A DNA stretch of 64,000 nt, taken from contig NZ_CP034145.1 in assembly GCF_003856835.1 (NCBI RefSeq), forward strand, positions 2,232,001-2,296,000. Reading direction: 5' to 3'. Shown here one piece after another: positions 26,153-34,443 of the stretch (position 1 is its first letter; each line of letters begins with the position of its first letter). The translations under genes were made by a program, and so were the position numbers. This stretch comes from Haloplanus aerogenes. GTDB taxonomy: Archaea; Halobacteriota; Halobacteria; Halobacteriales; Haloferacaceae. Under the pieces are notes generated by a model. That model made no database searches. It was not told the origin of the DNA and saw nothing but the letters and a program-made list of their open reading frames with translations.

Positions 26153-26464
26153 CATCCCCCACCATCGCCCCGAACTCGTTCGGCAGCACGGTTTTGCTAA
26201 CCGACATACGAATTACATTTTGCAGACCCGACCAGCTCGATGGCATGTCGCTGGCGGATCAGTCGGTGCGAGCGTCGCTACACGGACGTAACGTCGGTTC
26301 AGGTCGGCACCACGATGCCCCACCGGTGTGAATCACGCGACCATGTATTCCACGTGCATCCGCCCGCGCGTTCCGCATCGACCAGTTCGCATCGTCCGCC
26401 GTGAGCCGTTCATCGCGCCCGAGCTACCGTTCGTTCGTTCCACCACAACGGAGAAGGTAGGACG
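26153..26464 (+). other. intergenic region before nosR
   Basis: I see no gene. A purine-rich GGAGAAGG stretch just before the nosR ATG could be a ribosome binding site. No palindrome of the ACATGT family is visible here. Confidence 0.4.
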
Positions 26465-28738
26465 ATGTTCGATCGAAGGACCGTAACGTTCGCTGCGGCA
26501 GCGCTACTGGTCGTCGCGTCGCTCTCGCCAGTCGTCGGGCTATCGGCCGCCGCACGCGACCCGGGGGCAGCACAGGAACAACTCGTCACCGAACCGTTCG
26601 CCGAGCGGAACCTCCGGAAAGTCGTTCCAGCGGCCGACGAGTTCTCGGATCCGACCGGCCCCTACCGGACGGTGAGAGCGTACGAGGTGGTCGACGGCGA
26701 ACGCCGCCTCGTCGGCTACGCTTTCCTGACGAGCAACGTCGTCGACACCGTCGGATTCAGCGACCGGCCCGTCGAATTCCTCGTGGGCATCGACACCGAG
26801 GGAACCATCACCGGCGTCCAACTGGTCGAACAGCACGAGCCGTTCTTCCAGCGACGGGCGACGCGGACGCGACTTCGCGAACTCGGCGATCAACTCGTCG
26901 GCCTCTCGGTCACCCGCGATGTCGTCTTCGAGGATCCGGACGCCGATGAGTACGAGGTTGACGCGATCACGCGTGCAACGGTCACCTCCGAGGTAACCGT
27001 CGAGACGATCATGCGCTCTTCACGGCTGGTCGCCCGTCATCAGGAGGTCGTGAGTGACGCGAGCGTCGCGAACGAAACCGACGGGAACCGGACGGGGACG
27101 CGGGTCGAACGAGCGGCGGGCGCGAACCGGGGCGAGGTTCGGCGGCTGGCGGTAAGCGAGTCGCTGGAACGGTGGAACGTCAGCGCGAGCGCCCTCGGCG
27201 TCTCGACCGACGCAGGCCCTGTCGGGCTCTACGTCACCCCGCTCGACTCCGAACGCACCGGTGACCGGCTGCTCGGGGATCAGCGCCACGACCGCCTCCG
27301 TGATCGATGGCCGGGGACGACGTTCGTCTGGATCGGCCTCGACGGCATCCCGGACGGGTGGAACGCCGACACGCTCGCCGTCCGACAGCACGCGCGCCAG
27401 TTCGACGCGACGCCGATCCGTCCGTCCGTGCAGGGGGTCGACTGGAGCGCGGTCGTGGTGGTTCGAGCTGACCGATTCGATCCGACGCGACCGTTCGCCG
27501 TCGTCGTCACTAGCGACGGACGGACCGTGAGTCGAACGTACATCCCCCCGGGAACTGGGACGGTGGCGGCGCTCGTAGCTCGAACGACGCCCGATTGGCT
27601 CCACGAAGTGCGGAGCGCATGGGAGCGTGCGTGGCCCGAGTCGCTGCTACTGGTAGTCGGCCTTTCCCTCGTCGCGGGGCTGTTCGCCCTGCGTCGCCGC
27701 CTCCTCGCCACCGAGGGGGTGGATGTCTCGTACGACGCCATCCGCCACATCGTGCTCGCCGTCAGCCTCCTGTTCATCGGCTGGTATCGACCCGCCCAGC
27801 CGACGAGTCAGCAACTCGCGGCCTTCGTTCGCGAGATGATCACTTGGCTCACTGGCGGCGGGTTCGACTGGGTGCTCTTCTTCTCGATGCCACTGATTCT
27901 CCTCGTACTCGGCTTCTTCGCGCTCACCGTCGTCGTCTGGGGGCGTGGGACGTTTTGTGGCTGGGTGTGCCCGTTCGGTGCACTGTCGGAACTGCTCTAC
28001 CGGCTCACCCCCTGGGAGCACGAACTTCCTCGCCGGCACCACGAGCGACTGGAGAAGCTCCGCTATCCGCTGTTCGTTCTCATCGTCGTCGGCGTCCTCG
28101 TATCGACGAACGTCGGGGCGACACTCGCGAAGGTCGAACCGTTCAAGGCGGCGTTCTACTACTCGCTTGTCAGCAACCCGTTCTACGTCGGGTGGTCCCT
28201 ACTGCTGGTCGTTGCCGGTGCCGTCGTCTTCCGACCGTACTGCCGGTATCTGTGTCCGCTCGGTGCCGGCCTCTCGTTCGGAAACGTTCTCCAGCAACGG
28301 GAGATTCAGCGGTACGACCTCTGTGGGGACTGCGTGAAGTGCCAGACCGACTGCGAGTTTCAGGCCATTCGTGACGACGGCTCGATCGCTCGCCAGCAGT
28401 GCTTCCAGTGTTCGGTCTGCGTCGAGAACTACTACGACCCGGACAGCTGCCCCGTCTTGCTCCAGTACGACCCCGAGGACGGCGACTGGAGCGCTGCGTG
28501 GGAGGATCCGGCGTTGATCGAGCGGATTCGGCCGGCTGATCGGACTCGCGAGCAACGCCGTATCCTCGCTGTGGATTCGGATGTGAACGACGGGGCTTCG
28601 GGATCCGACTCGAACGGCAGCGGCGAATCTACGGATCGTATCGAACGCGACGACATCTCGACGGAGTGGGACGACGATTCGTCGACGCCGACCTGGCCCA
28701 CCGACACCCGCCACGAGCGGGGTGATGGTGATGCGTGA
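26465..28738 (+). CDS. nosR: NosR-like electron donor to nitrous-oxide reductase
   Basis: This 757-residue membrane flavo-iron-sulfur protein has a signal sequence followed by an FMN-binding domain (DAITRATVTSEVTVE is the flavin-attachment Thr region). About five helices follow, carrying two CxxxCP motifs (CGWVCPFGALSE, CRYLCPLGAGLSF). Two ferredoxin-type [4Fe-4S] motifs come next (CGDCVKCQTDC, CFQCSVCVENYY...CP), then a polar tail. It passes quinol electrons to NosZ. The FMN is attached by the NosX/ApbE protein encoded with a 14-nt overlap. Confidence 0.92.
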   Translation: MFDRRTVTFAAAALLVVASLSPVVGLSAAARDPGAAQEQLVTEPFAERNLRKVVPAADEFSDPTGPYRTVRAYEVVDGERRLVGYAFLTSNVVDTVGFSDRPVEFLVGIDTEGTITGVQLVEQHEPFFQRRATRTRLRELGDQLVGLSVTRDVVFEDPDADEYEVDAITRATVTSEVTVETIMRSSRLVARHQEVVSDASVANETDGNRTGTRVERAAGANRGEVRRLAVSESLERWNVSASALGVSTDAGPVGLYVTPLDSERTGDRLLGDQRHDRLRDRWPGTTFVWIGLDGIPDGWNADTLAVRQHARQFDATPIRPSVQGVDWSAVVVVRADRFDPTRPFAVVVTSDGRTVSRTYIPPGTGTVAALVARTTPDWLHEVRSAWERAWPESLLLVVGLSLVAGLFALRRRLLATEGVDVSYDAIRHIVLAVSLLFIGWYRPAQPTSQQLAAFVREMITWLTGGGFDWVLFFSMPLILLVLGFFALTVVVWGRGTFCGWVCPFGALSELLYRLTPWEHELPRRHHERLEKLRYPLFVLIVVGVLVSTNVGATLAKVEPFKAAFYYSLVSNPFYVGWSLLLVVAGAVVFRPYCRYLCPLGAGLSFGNVLQQREIQRYDLCGDCVKCQTDCEFQAIRDDGSIARQQCFQCSVCVENYYDPDSCPVLLQYDPEDGDWSAAWEDPALIERIRPADRTREQRRILAVDSDVNDGASGSDSNGSGESTDRIERDDISTEWDDDSSTPTWPTDTRHERGDGDA

Positions 28739-29693
28739 CCTCGATCGGCGGTCGATACTCTCGGCGCTGGCCGGGACTGCGGTCGGGGTGGGACTCCTCG
28801 ATCGAACATCGTTCACCGGCCGCGACCGAACCGAGGTTCGAAGCGTCCGTCCGATGATGGGGACACTCGTGACGGCCGCAGCGGTCACCACGTCGCCCGA
28901 TCGAGCCGCAAGCGGGATCGACGCGGCGTTCGCGGAGATGGAGCGGCTGATCGGCGTGTTCTCCCGACATGACGCCGACGCGCAGGTCGCTCGACTGAAC
29001 GCCTCGGGGACACTTACCGATCCCTCACCGGAACTCGTGTCAGTCCTCCGGACGGCCCGCCGCGTCCACGACCGGACCGAGGGCGCGTTCGATCCGACGG
29101 TCCTGCCGGTACTGGCCGACACGTTGAGGGGCGACACAAGCGGGGGATCGGCGGATGCCGTACCGGGATTCGACGAGGTGCGGATTCGGGACGGTGCCGT
29201 CCACACGGCCGTCCCCATCACGCTCGACGGTATCGCGAAGGGGTACATCGTCGACCGCGGGTGTGCGACGCTCAGACGCTGGGTCGACGAGGCGATGATC
29301 GAAGCCGGCGGCGATATCCGTGCGTTCGGTGGCTCAGAGGGCCGGTGGCATATCGGCATTCACGACCCCCGCGGCGACGGCTATCTGTCGCGGATCCGCC
29401 TCCGGAACGGAGCCGTTGCGACCTCCGGGTCGTACGAGGTGTCTCATGGGGAACGTACCAGCGGAGCGGACCCCGTGATTCGACCGGCAACTGCCCGTCG
29501 GCCGGAGGAAGACACGTGCGCGAGCGTGGTCTCTTCGACCGCCGAACGGGCCGACGCCCTCTCGACCGCGGCGTTCGTGATGGACGATTCCGCGGCTATG
29601 TCGATACTCGAACGGGTCGACGCCGGGGGGATGTTCCTCACCACGAGCGGCGAGTTGATTCGAACCGACTCGTGGCGAGAAATTCCCGGCTGA
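28725..29693 (+). CDS. nosX: NosX/ApbE FAD:protein FMN transferase
   Basis: This 322-residue protein has a twin-arginine-like start (RDLDRRSILSALAGTAVG) and the ApbE catalytic pattern. That pattern includes RPMMGTLVTAA, LDGIAKGYIVDRG, EAGGDIRAFG and a C-terminal SSTAERADALSTAAFVM. It attaches FMN covalently to the threonine of NosR. Several ATG/GTG codons lie in a row at 28722-28731. The overlap with nosR indicates co-translation. Confidence 0.9.
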   Translation: MVMRDLDRRSILSALAGTAVGVGLLDRTSFTGRDRTEVRSVRPMMGTLVTAAAVTTSPDRAASGIDAAFAEMERLIGVFSRHDADAQVARLNASGTLTDPSPELVSVLRTARRVHDRTEGAFDPTVLPVLADTLRGDTSGGSADAVPGFDEVRIRDGAVHTAVPITLDGIAKGYIVDRGCATLRRWVDEAMIEAGGDIRAFGGSEGRWHIGIHDPRGDGYLSRIRLRNGAVATSGSYEVSHGERTSGADPVIRPATARRPEEDTCASVVSSTAERADALSTAAFVMDDSAAMSILERVDAGGMFLTTSGELIRTDSWREIPG

Positions 29694-29764
29694 ACGGCCG
29701 CGATTCAGCGTCGAACTAAGTCGAATCGGTTCCGGCGGCCGATAGAACTGGCCGCCGACCTACT

Positions 29765-30733
29765 TCACTCGGTACGCCGGTCCAATTCCTCGACGACTGC
29801 CGGAACGACCTCGTGGAGGTTGGCGACGACTACCCAGTCGGCCTTCCCGACGATGGCCGCGTCCGGATCGGTGTTGACTGCGAGAATGTTTTCGGCGCCC
29901 TTACAGCCGACCATATGCTGGACGGCACCGCTGATACCGCAGGGGATGTAGATCTCGGGGGCGATCTTGGTTCCGGTCTGGCCGATCTGATCGTCGTGCG
30001 GTCGCCACCCTTCGTTGACTGCGGCTCGGGAGGCACCGACCGCGGCGTCGGGGAGTCGCTCTGCGAGTTCTTCGAGTGCCTCGAAATCGCCGTCTGTCCC
30101 GCGACCACCGGAAACGACGATGCGGGCCTCGCCCAGTGGGACACCCTCGGTGTCCGACGCCTCGGTGCGCAGGCATTGAACTCGAAGATCACCTGCCTCG
30201 AGGTCCGGTGTGAACGGGTTCACATCGGCCGGGTCGTCGTCCGTCGGAGACGCCGACACCTCGTTCGGCGCGACGGTCAGTACTTTCGTGTCGGCGTCGA
30301 GTCGCGCGTGTTCGAGGAGCGTCCCGCCCCAGCGCTGGCGGGTGAGTTGGTAGGCGTCGCCATCGGGGTCGACCTCGACGACCTCCGCGGCCATCGTCTC
30401 GTCGAGTTTCGCGGCCGCGTGCGCGAGGACCTCCGATCCCCGATCGGTTCCGGGGGCGACGACTGCGTCGGTCCCGGTCCCCTCGGCACACTGGACGACC
30501 GTTCGGGCGTACGCTTCGGGCGCATAGTTGTCGAGGTCGTCGTGCTCGACGGCGTTGACGACCGTGGCCCCGTAGACTCCGGCGTCGTGGGCGACGGCCG
30601 TTGCCTCCGGGCCGAAGGCAATCGCTTCGAGGGGTTCGTCGACCCCCGTCGCGAGGTCGCGTGCGAGCGTGAGCGTCTGGGCGGAGGCGTCGTCGAGTTC
30701 GCCGCCGTCGTGTTCGACGAACGCGAGGACCAT
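29765..30733 (-). CDS. etfA: electron transfer flavoprotein alpha subunit
   Basis: This 322-residue subunit has an N-terminal nucleotide-binding-like domain and the C-terminal FAD domain with the family signature (VVSGGRGTDGDFEALEEL, QIGQTGTKIAPEIYIPCGI, AVNTDPDAAIVGKADW). With EtfB it carries electrons from the flavin dehydrogenase encoded upstream to the membrane Fe-S protein encoded divergently. It is 3 nt after etfB. It is convergent with nosX. Confidence 0.95.
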   Translation of the reverse strand: MVLAFVEHDGGELDDASAQTLTLARDLATGVDEPLEAIAFGPEATAVAHDAGVYGATVVNAVEHDDLDNYAPEAYARTVVQCAEGTGTDAVVAPGTDRGSEVLAHAAAKLDETMAAEVVEVDPDGDAYQLTRQRWGGTLLEHARLDADTKVLTVAPNEVSASPTDDDPADVNPFTPDLEAGDLRVQCLRTEASDTEGVPLGEARIVVSGGRGTDGDFEALEELAERLPDAAVGASRAAVNEGWRPHDDQIGQTGTKIAPEIYIPCGISGAVQHMVGCKGAENILAVNTDPDAAIVGKADWVVVANLHEVVPAVVEELDRRTE

Positions 30734-30736
30734 CGG

Positions 30737-31489
30737 TCAGATCACCTCCTGGTCTTCGAGAACGTCGACGACCTCCGCCGCCGCGTCGGGGCTCTCGCCG
30801 AGTATCTCGGCCGGGCTGTCGTCGGTTTCCGGAACCTCCAGTTCTATCAGTTCGAGTCCGTCCCGATACCGTTCGGGATCGCGACGGTCGATATCGGCCT
30901 TCCGGGCCTGCATCTTCGCACGCATCGAGGGGTACCGTGGCTCGTTCAGTCCCTCCTTGACCGTCACGACAGCCGGGAGATCCACCTCGTAGACTTCGGT
31001 GCCACCGGGAATGTCGCGCTCGGCGGTCGCCGTGCCGTCCGTGATATCGAGTCCCTTGACGCCCGTGACACAGGGTAGATCCAGTGCTTCGGCGACGCGG
31101 ACACCGACCTGATGGTTCGCCGCGTCGGCGGACTCGTTTCCGAACAGGAGGAGATCGAAGTCGGTGTCGTCGGCCTCGACTGCGGATGCGATGGCCCGTG
31201 CCGTCGCGGCCGGACCCCATCGCTCCTCGGTTTCGAGCAGGACGCCGTGATCGGCGCCCATCGCGATGGCCGACCGGAGCTGTTCGGTCGCGTCCCCGCT
31301 CCCGAGCGTGAGAACGGTAGCACTCCCACCGTGTTCCTCGACCAGTTGGACGCTCTCCTCGATGGCACACTCCTCGTGTGGGCTGACCGTAAATCCGAGC
31401 GAACTGGTGTCGATTGCTGTCCGATCCTCCGTCAACACGATTTTCGATCCCGTTTCCGGGACGCGCTTGATTGCGGTGAGTATCTCCAT
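30737..31489 (-). CDS. etfB: electron transfer flavoprotein beta subunit
   Basis: This 250-residue subunit starts at ATG 31489 (EILTAIKRVPETGSKI). It contains the EtfB recognition region (TVKEGLNEPRYPSMRAKMQA) and FGNESADAANHQVGVRVAE. It is 2 nt downstream of the dehydrogenase gene and 3 nt upstream of etfA, a clear three-gene operon. Confidence 0.94.
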   Translation of the reverse strand: MEILTAIKRVPETGSKIVLTEDRTAIDTSSLGFTVSPHEECAIEESVQLVEEHGGSATVLTLGSGDATEQLRSAIAMGADHGVLLETEERWGPAATARAIASAVEADDTDFDLLLFGNESADAANHQVGVRVAEALDLPCVTGVKGLDITDGTATAERDIPGGTEVYEVDLPAVVTVKEGLNEPRYPSMRAKMQARKADIDRRDPERYRDGLELIELEVPETDDSPAEILGESPDAAAEVVDVLEDQEVI

Positions 31490-31491
31490 TA

Positions 31492-34026
31492 TCAGTACTG
31501 GTTGCGGAACAGTCGGTCGCCGTCGGGATCGAAGACGCCGCCGTGACCGACGACCTCGACATCGACGGGGTACTGCTGGCCGAAGTACTCGGCCCAGAGG
31601 CGTTCGCCCTCGGTGGCGTGTTCCGGTGGCAGGTACGCCAACAGGAGATGCTTGCCGACCGAGGGGCCGGTGCCGGCGGACGTGACGTACGAGCGTCGAC
31701 CGTCGGCGTCGACGAGGACGTTCCCCTCGTCGTCGAGGATCGGCTCGCCGCCGGTCATGAACCGGGGTTGGCCGCCGTCGGGTGCGTGATCCGCGACCGA
31801 CAGGGTACACAGTGTCGCGGTGTTCTCCTCGTCGAGGGCTTCGGCGTAGGCGTCCTTGCCGATGAAGTCGGCATCCTTCACGCCGTGGAAGTCCAACCCC
31901 GCCTCGGCGGGATCGTACTCGATATCGAGTTCGGCACCCATCAGGCGGTACCCCTTCTCCATCCGACCGGTTTCGCCGTAGACGCCGGTGCCGATCGGAC
32001 GAATGTCGTACTCCCGACCGGCTTCGTAGATGGTCTCCCAGAGCTTCTGGCCCCGGTCCATCGGCGCGTACAGCTCCCAGCCGTACTCGCCGACGTACGA
32101 GATGCGGAACGCTTTGGCCGTCACTGGACCGACGGTGATCTCCTTCATGTCCGCGAAATCGAAGGTGTCGGTGGACATCTCCTCTTCGGCGACGTCGTCC
32201 ATCAGTTCCTGAGCGTTTGGACCCCAGACGCCAAGCGTGCACAGTTCCGAAGAGCGACCGATGAGTTCGGCGTCGCCTTCGAGGTGTTTGGTGAACCACG
32301 TCTTGTCCTGCCCGGCGTGGGCGCCGCCGGTGATGACGCGGTAGTGGTTCCGGCCGAGACGGGCAACCGTGAGGTCCGAGACGAACCCGGCGTTCGGCGC
32401 GAGTACCGGCGTATAGGCGGATTCACCGATGTCGACGTCCATCTCGGCGACACAGAGTCGCTGCATGTTCTCCATCGCGTCGCTGCCGACGATGTCGAAG
32501 ATGCCGAACCCGGTGTCACCGATCATCCCCACGTTGTCACGCAGGTGGAGGTGCTCGGCGAGGATGATCTCGGACCACCAGCGGTTGTCCCACTCGTTCG
32601 GTCGTCGGAGGTCATCGATCTCGTCCGCGTACTGCTCGACGAGGTCCGCGTTGGACTCGTACCAGCGCGGCCGCTCCCAGCCGCCGGCCTCGAAGAATTC
32701 GGCATCGAGGTCTCGCTGGTGGTGGTAGAACGCGCTCGTCCGGAGCGGTCGAATCGACTCCCACTGCTCGCGCGGATGGACGATGCCGTAGATCTTCTGG
32801 AACCCTTCGTGGGCGCGCGACTTGACGAACTCCCGGGTCTCGCCGTACTCGTCGAAGCGGGCGACGTGATCGTGGGCGACGATGTCGATGTCGGGGTGGC
32901 CCTTCGTCATCCACTTCGAGACCTCGCGGGCGATGGCGGGTGCCTCCTTGATCCAGATCGCGGCACAGGACCAGAGACCGTCCACCTCGGGGATGGGTCC
33001 GAGGAGCGGATGACCGTCGGGTGTGACGGATAGGAGGCCGTCGATCGAGTGGCGGATCCCCGCGTCCGGATCGTCGAGGATGTCCGGGACGATCTCGAGG
33101 GCGTGCGCCATCGAGTCCTCGAAGGCGTCCTCGGTGAGCGGTGGCTGAGTCGGAGACAGCGGCGACTCCTCGATGGACGGCACGTCGTCGACGTCCCACA
33201 GGATCGGTCGATGCTCGTAGGAGCCGACCTCGAGGTCGTTTCCGTGCTGTCGTTCGTACATCTGTGTGTCCATGTCGCGGACGACGGGGTAGTTGATCTC
33301 GCCCTCACCCTCCTCGAAGCGCTCGATCGGCCCGACCGAAACCATCTGATGGACGGCTGGTGTCAGCGGGATGTCGACGCCGGCCATATCAGCGATCTTC
33401 GGGCTCCAGAGCCCCGCCGCGACGACGACTTCGTCGGCCTCGACGGTGCCGCGGTCGGTCTCGACGGCCTGTATCGTACCGTCCTCGACGTGGAGATCGA
33501 GCACCTCCGTATTCGGCGCGGTCCGGAGGGCTCCCTTCTCCTCGGCGTTCTGGCGGTAGAGGTCGGCGGCGCGGAGCGGGTCACACGTGCCAGCGCCCTT
33601 GCTGTAGAAGCCACCCTTGATGATCTCGGTGTTGACGTACGGGACGAGTTCCTCAACCTCCGCCGGCGTGAGGAGTTCTGCCTCTTCGCCGAACGCTTTC
33701 GCCGAGACGACACGGCGCTTGAGTTCTTCCATCCGCTCTTCGGTTCTGGCAACCTCGATACCGCCGGAGTTGGTGAACACCCCGAACTCCCGGTAGATGT
33801 CGCGGCTGTCGGCGGTCAGCCGCGTCATGTCCTTGCTGTGTTCGACCGGGAAAATGAAATTCGACGCGTGGCCGGTGGAGCCGCCGGGGTCCGAGAGCGG
33901 CCCCTTGTCGATCAGGAGGATGTCGTCGCGTCCGCGTTCGGCCAGTTCACCGACCAGAGAGCTACCGACGATACCCGCTCCGACGATCACCGTGCCCGCG
34001 TTCGAAGGGAAGTCGTTCGCGGTCAT
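31492..34026 (-). CDS. FAD-dependent dimethylglycine/sarcosine dehydrogenase-like protein with GcvT domain
   Basis: This is an 844-residue protein. The N-terminal DAO-type FAD domain (TVIVGAGIVGSSLVGELAER; later GWLSPK-like AAGLWSPKIADMAG) spans about residues 1-420. The C-terminal GcvT/aminomethyltransferase domains span about 430-840 (RISYVGEYGWELYAP, GTGVYGETGRMEKGYRLMG). This architecture oxidises N-methyl groups of dimethylglycine or sarcosine and transfers the carbon to a folate. EtfBA directly downstream accepts the electrons. The cyclohydrolase at 36613 and the Fe-S quinone-reductase-like gene fit the same pathway. The exact substrate is not readable from the sequence. Confidence 0.88.
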   Translation of the reverse strand: MTANDFPSNAGTVIVGAGIVGSSLVGELAERGRDDILLIDKGPLSDPGGSTGHASNFIFPVEHSKDMTRLTADSRDIYREFGVFTNSGGIEVARTEERMEELKRRVVSAKAFGEEAELLTPAEVEELVPYVNTEIIKGGFYSKGAGTCDPLRAADLYRQNAEEKGALRTAPNTEVLDLHVEDGTIQAVETDRGTVEADEVVVAAGLWSPKIADMAGVDIPLTPAVHQMVSVGPIERFEEGEGEINYPVVRDMDTQMYERQHGNDLEVGSYEHRPILWDVDDVPSIEESPLSPTQPPLTEDAFEDSMAHALEIVPDILDDPDAGIRHSIDGLLSVTPDGHPLLGPIPEVDGLWSCAAIWIKEAPAIAREVSKWMTKGHPDIDIVAHDHVARFDEYGETREFVKSRAHEGFQKIYGIVHPREQWESIRPLRTSAFYHHQRDLDAEFFEAGGWERPRWYESNADLVEQYADEIDDLRRPNEWDNRWWSEIILAEHLHLRDNVGMIGDTGFGIFDIVGSDAMENMQRLCVAEMDVDIGESAYTPVLAPNAGFVSDLTVARLGRNHYRVITGGAHAGQDKTWFTKHLEGDAELIGRSSELCTLGVWGPNAQELMDDVAEEEMSTDTFDFADMKEITVGPVTAKAFRISYVGEYGWELYAPMDRGQKLWETIYEAGREYDIRPIGTGVYGETGRMEKGYRLMGAELDIEYDPAEAGLDFHGVKDADFIGKDAYAEALDEENTATLCTLSVADHAPDGGQPRFMTGGEPILDDEGNVLVDADGRRSYVTSAGTGPSVGKHLLLAYLPPEHATEGERLWAEYFGQQYPVDVEVVGHGGVFDPDGDRLFRNQY

Positions 34027-34112
34027 CTGGGTTCGGGATTGGGCGCGGGTTCGTTCACCGGGTTGCGTTCCAGTCGTAGGTCGTAGGTGTGCGACTCGGA
34101 CATCATCCTCAT
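34023..34112 (-). CDS. short leader ORF overlapping the dehydrogenase start
   Basis: A 26-29 residue frame (SESHTYDLRLERNPVNEP) has three possible ATG codons at 34112, 34106 and 34103. It ends in TGA overlapping the dehydrogenase ATG (ATGA). It may be a small protein or a translation-coupling leader. Support is the overlap and the polar composition only. Confidence 0.3.
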   Translation of the reverse strand: MRMMSESHTYDLRLERNPVNEPAPNPEPR

Positions 34113-34163
34113 AGCTTCCGCTGCCAACGACAACTAGCTATCCCCGAACTACTGCACACTCTT

Positions 34164-34298
34164 TTATGCGAACAGGAACAGCAGGAAGGGGACGACGAAC
34201 AGGAGGACGAACATCGCGAGGAGTCCAAGACTGTAGCTGGCAGCCGTCGCGAGACCGGTGACCCACGCGGGGTGGCTGAACCGATCTAGTGAGGTCAT
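34164..34298 (-). CDS. 44-residue single-helix membrane protein
   Basis: ATG 34298 to TAA 34164 encodes MTSLDRFSHPAWVTGLATA, followed by a long hydrophobic stretch (LGLLAMFVLLFVVPFLLFLF). It lies upstream of the dehydrogenase-Etf operon on the same strand and divergent to the DgcB-like gene. It could be a small partner subunit of the membrane complex. Confidence 0.5.
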   Translation of the reverse strand: MTSLDRFSHPAWVTGLATAASYSLGLLAMFVLLFVVPFLLFLFA

Positions 34299-34443
34299 CG
34301 TATTGAGGGGTGGCTACGGCTGTCGGACCTATAGTAGTGGCGTCGGCGCGGTCCAGCCATCAATGCTGGCGGGCACACGGCTTGGCGGATCGGAGCCAGT
34401 TCGTGCCAACATTTATTCCGAAATTCGAGAATCTTCACTAGTC

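Noticed and set aside
30189..31562. Arg-rich minus-strand frame overlapping etfB and etfA
   Set aside because: Wrong-frame shadow of the Etf genes, extremely Arg/Gly-rich.
31543..33033. Long plus-strand frame opposite the FAD-GcvT dehydrogenase
   Set aside because: Shadow of the dehydrogenase gene; composition is atypical and no motif is visible.
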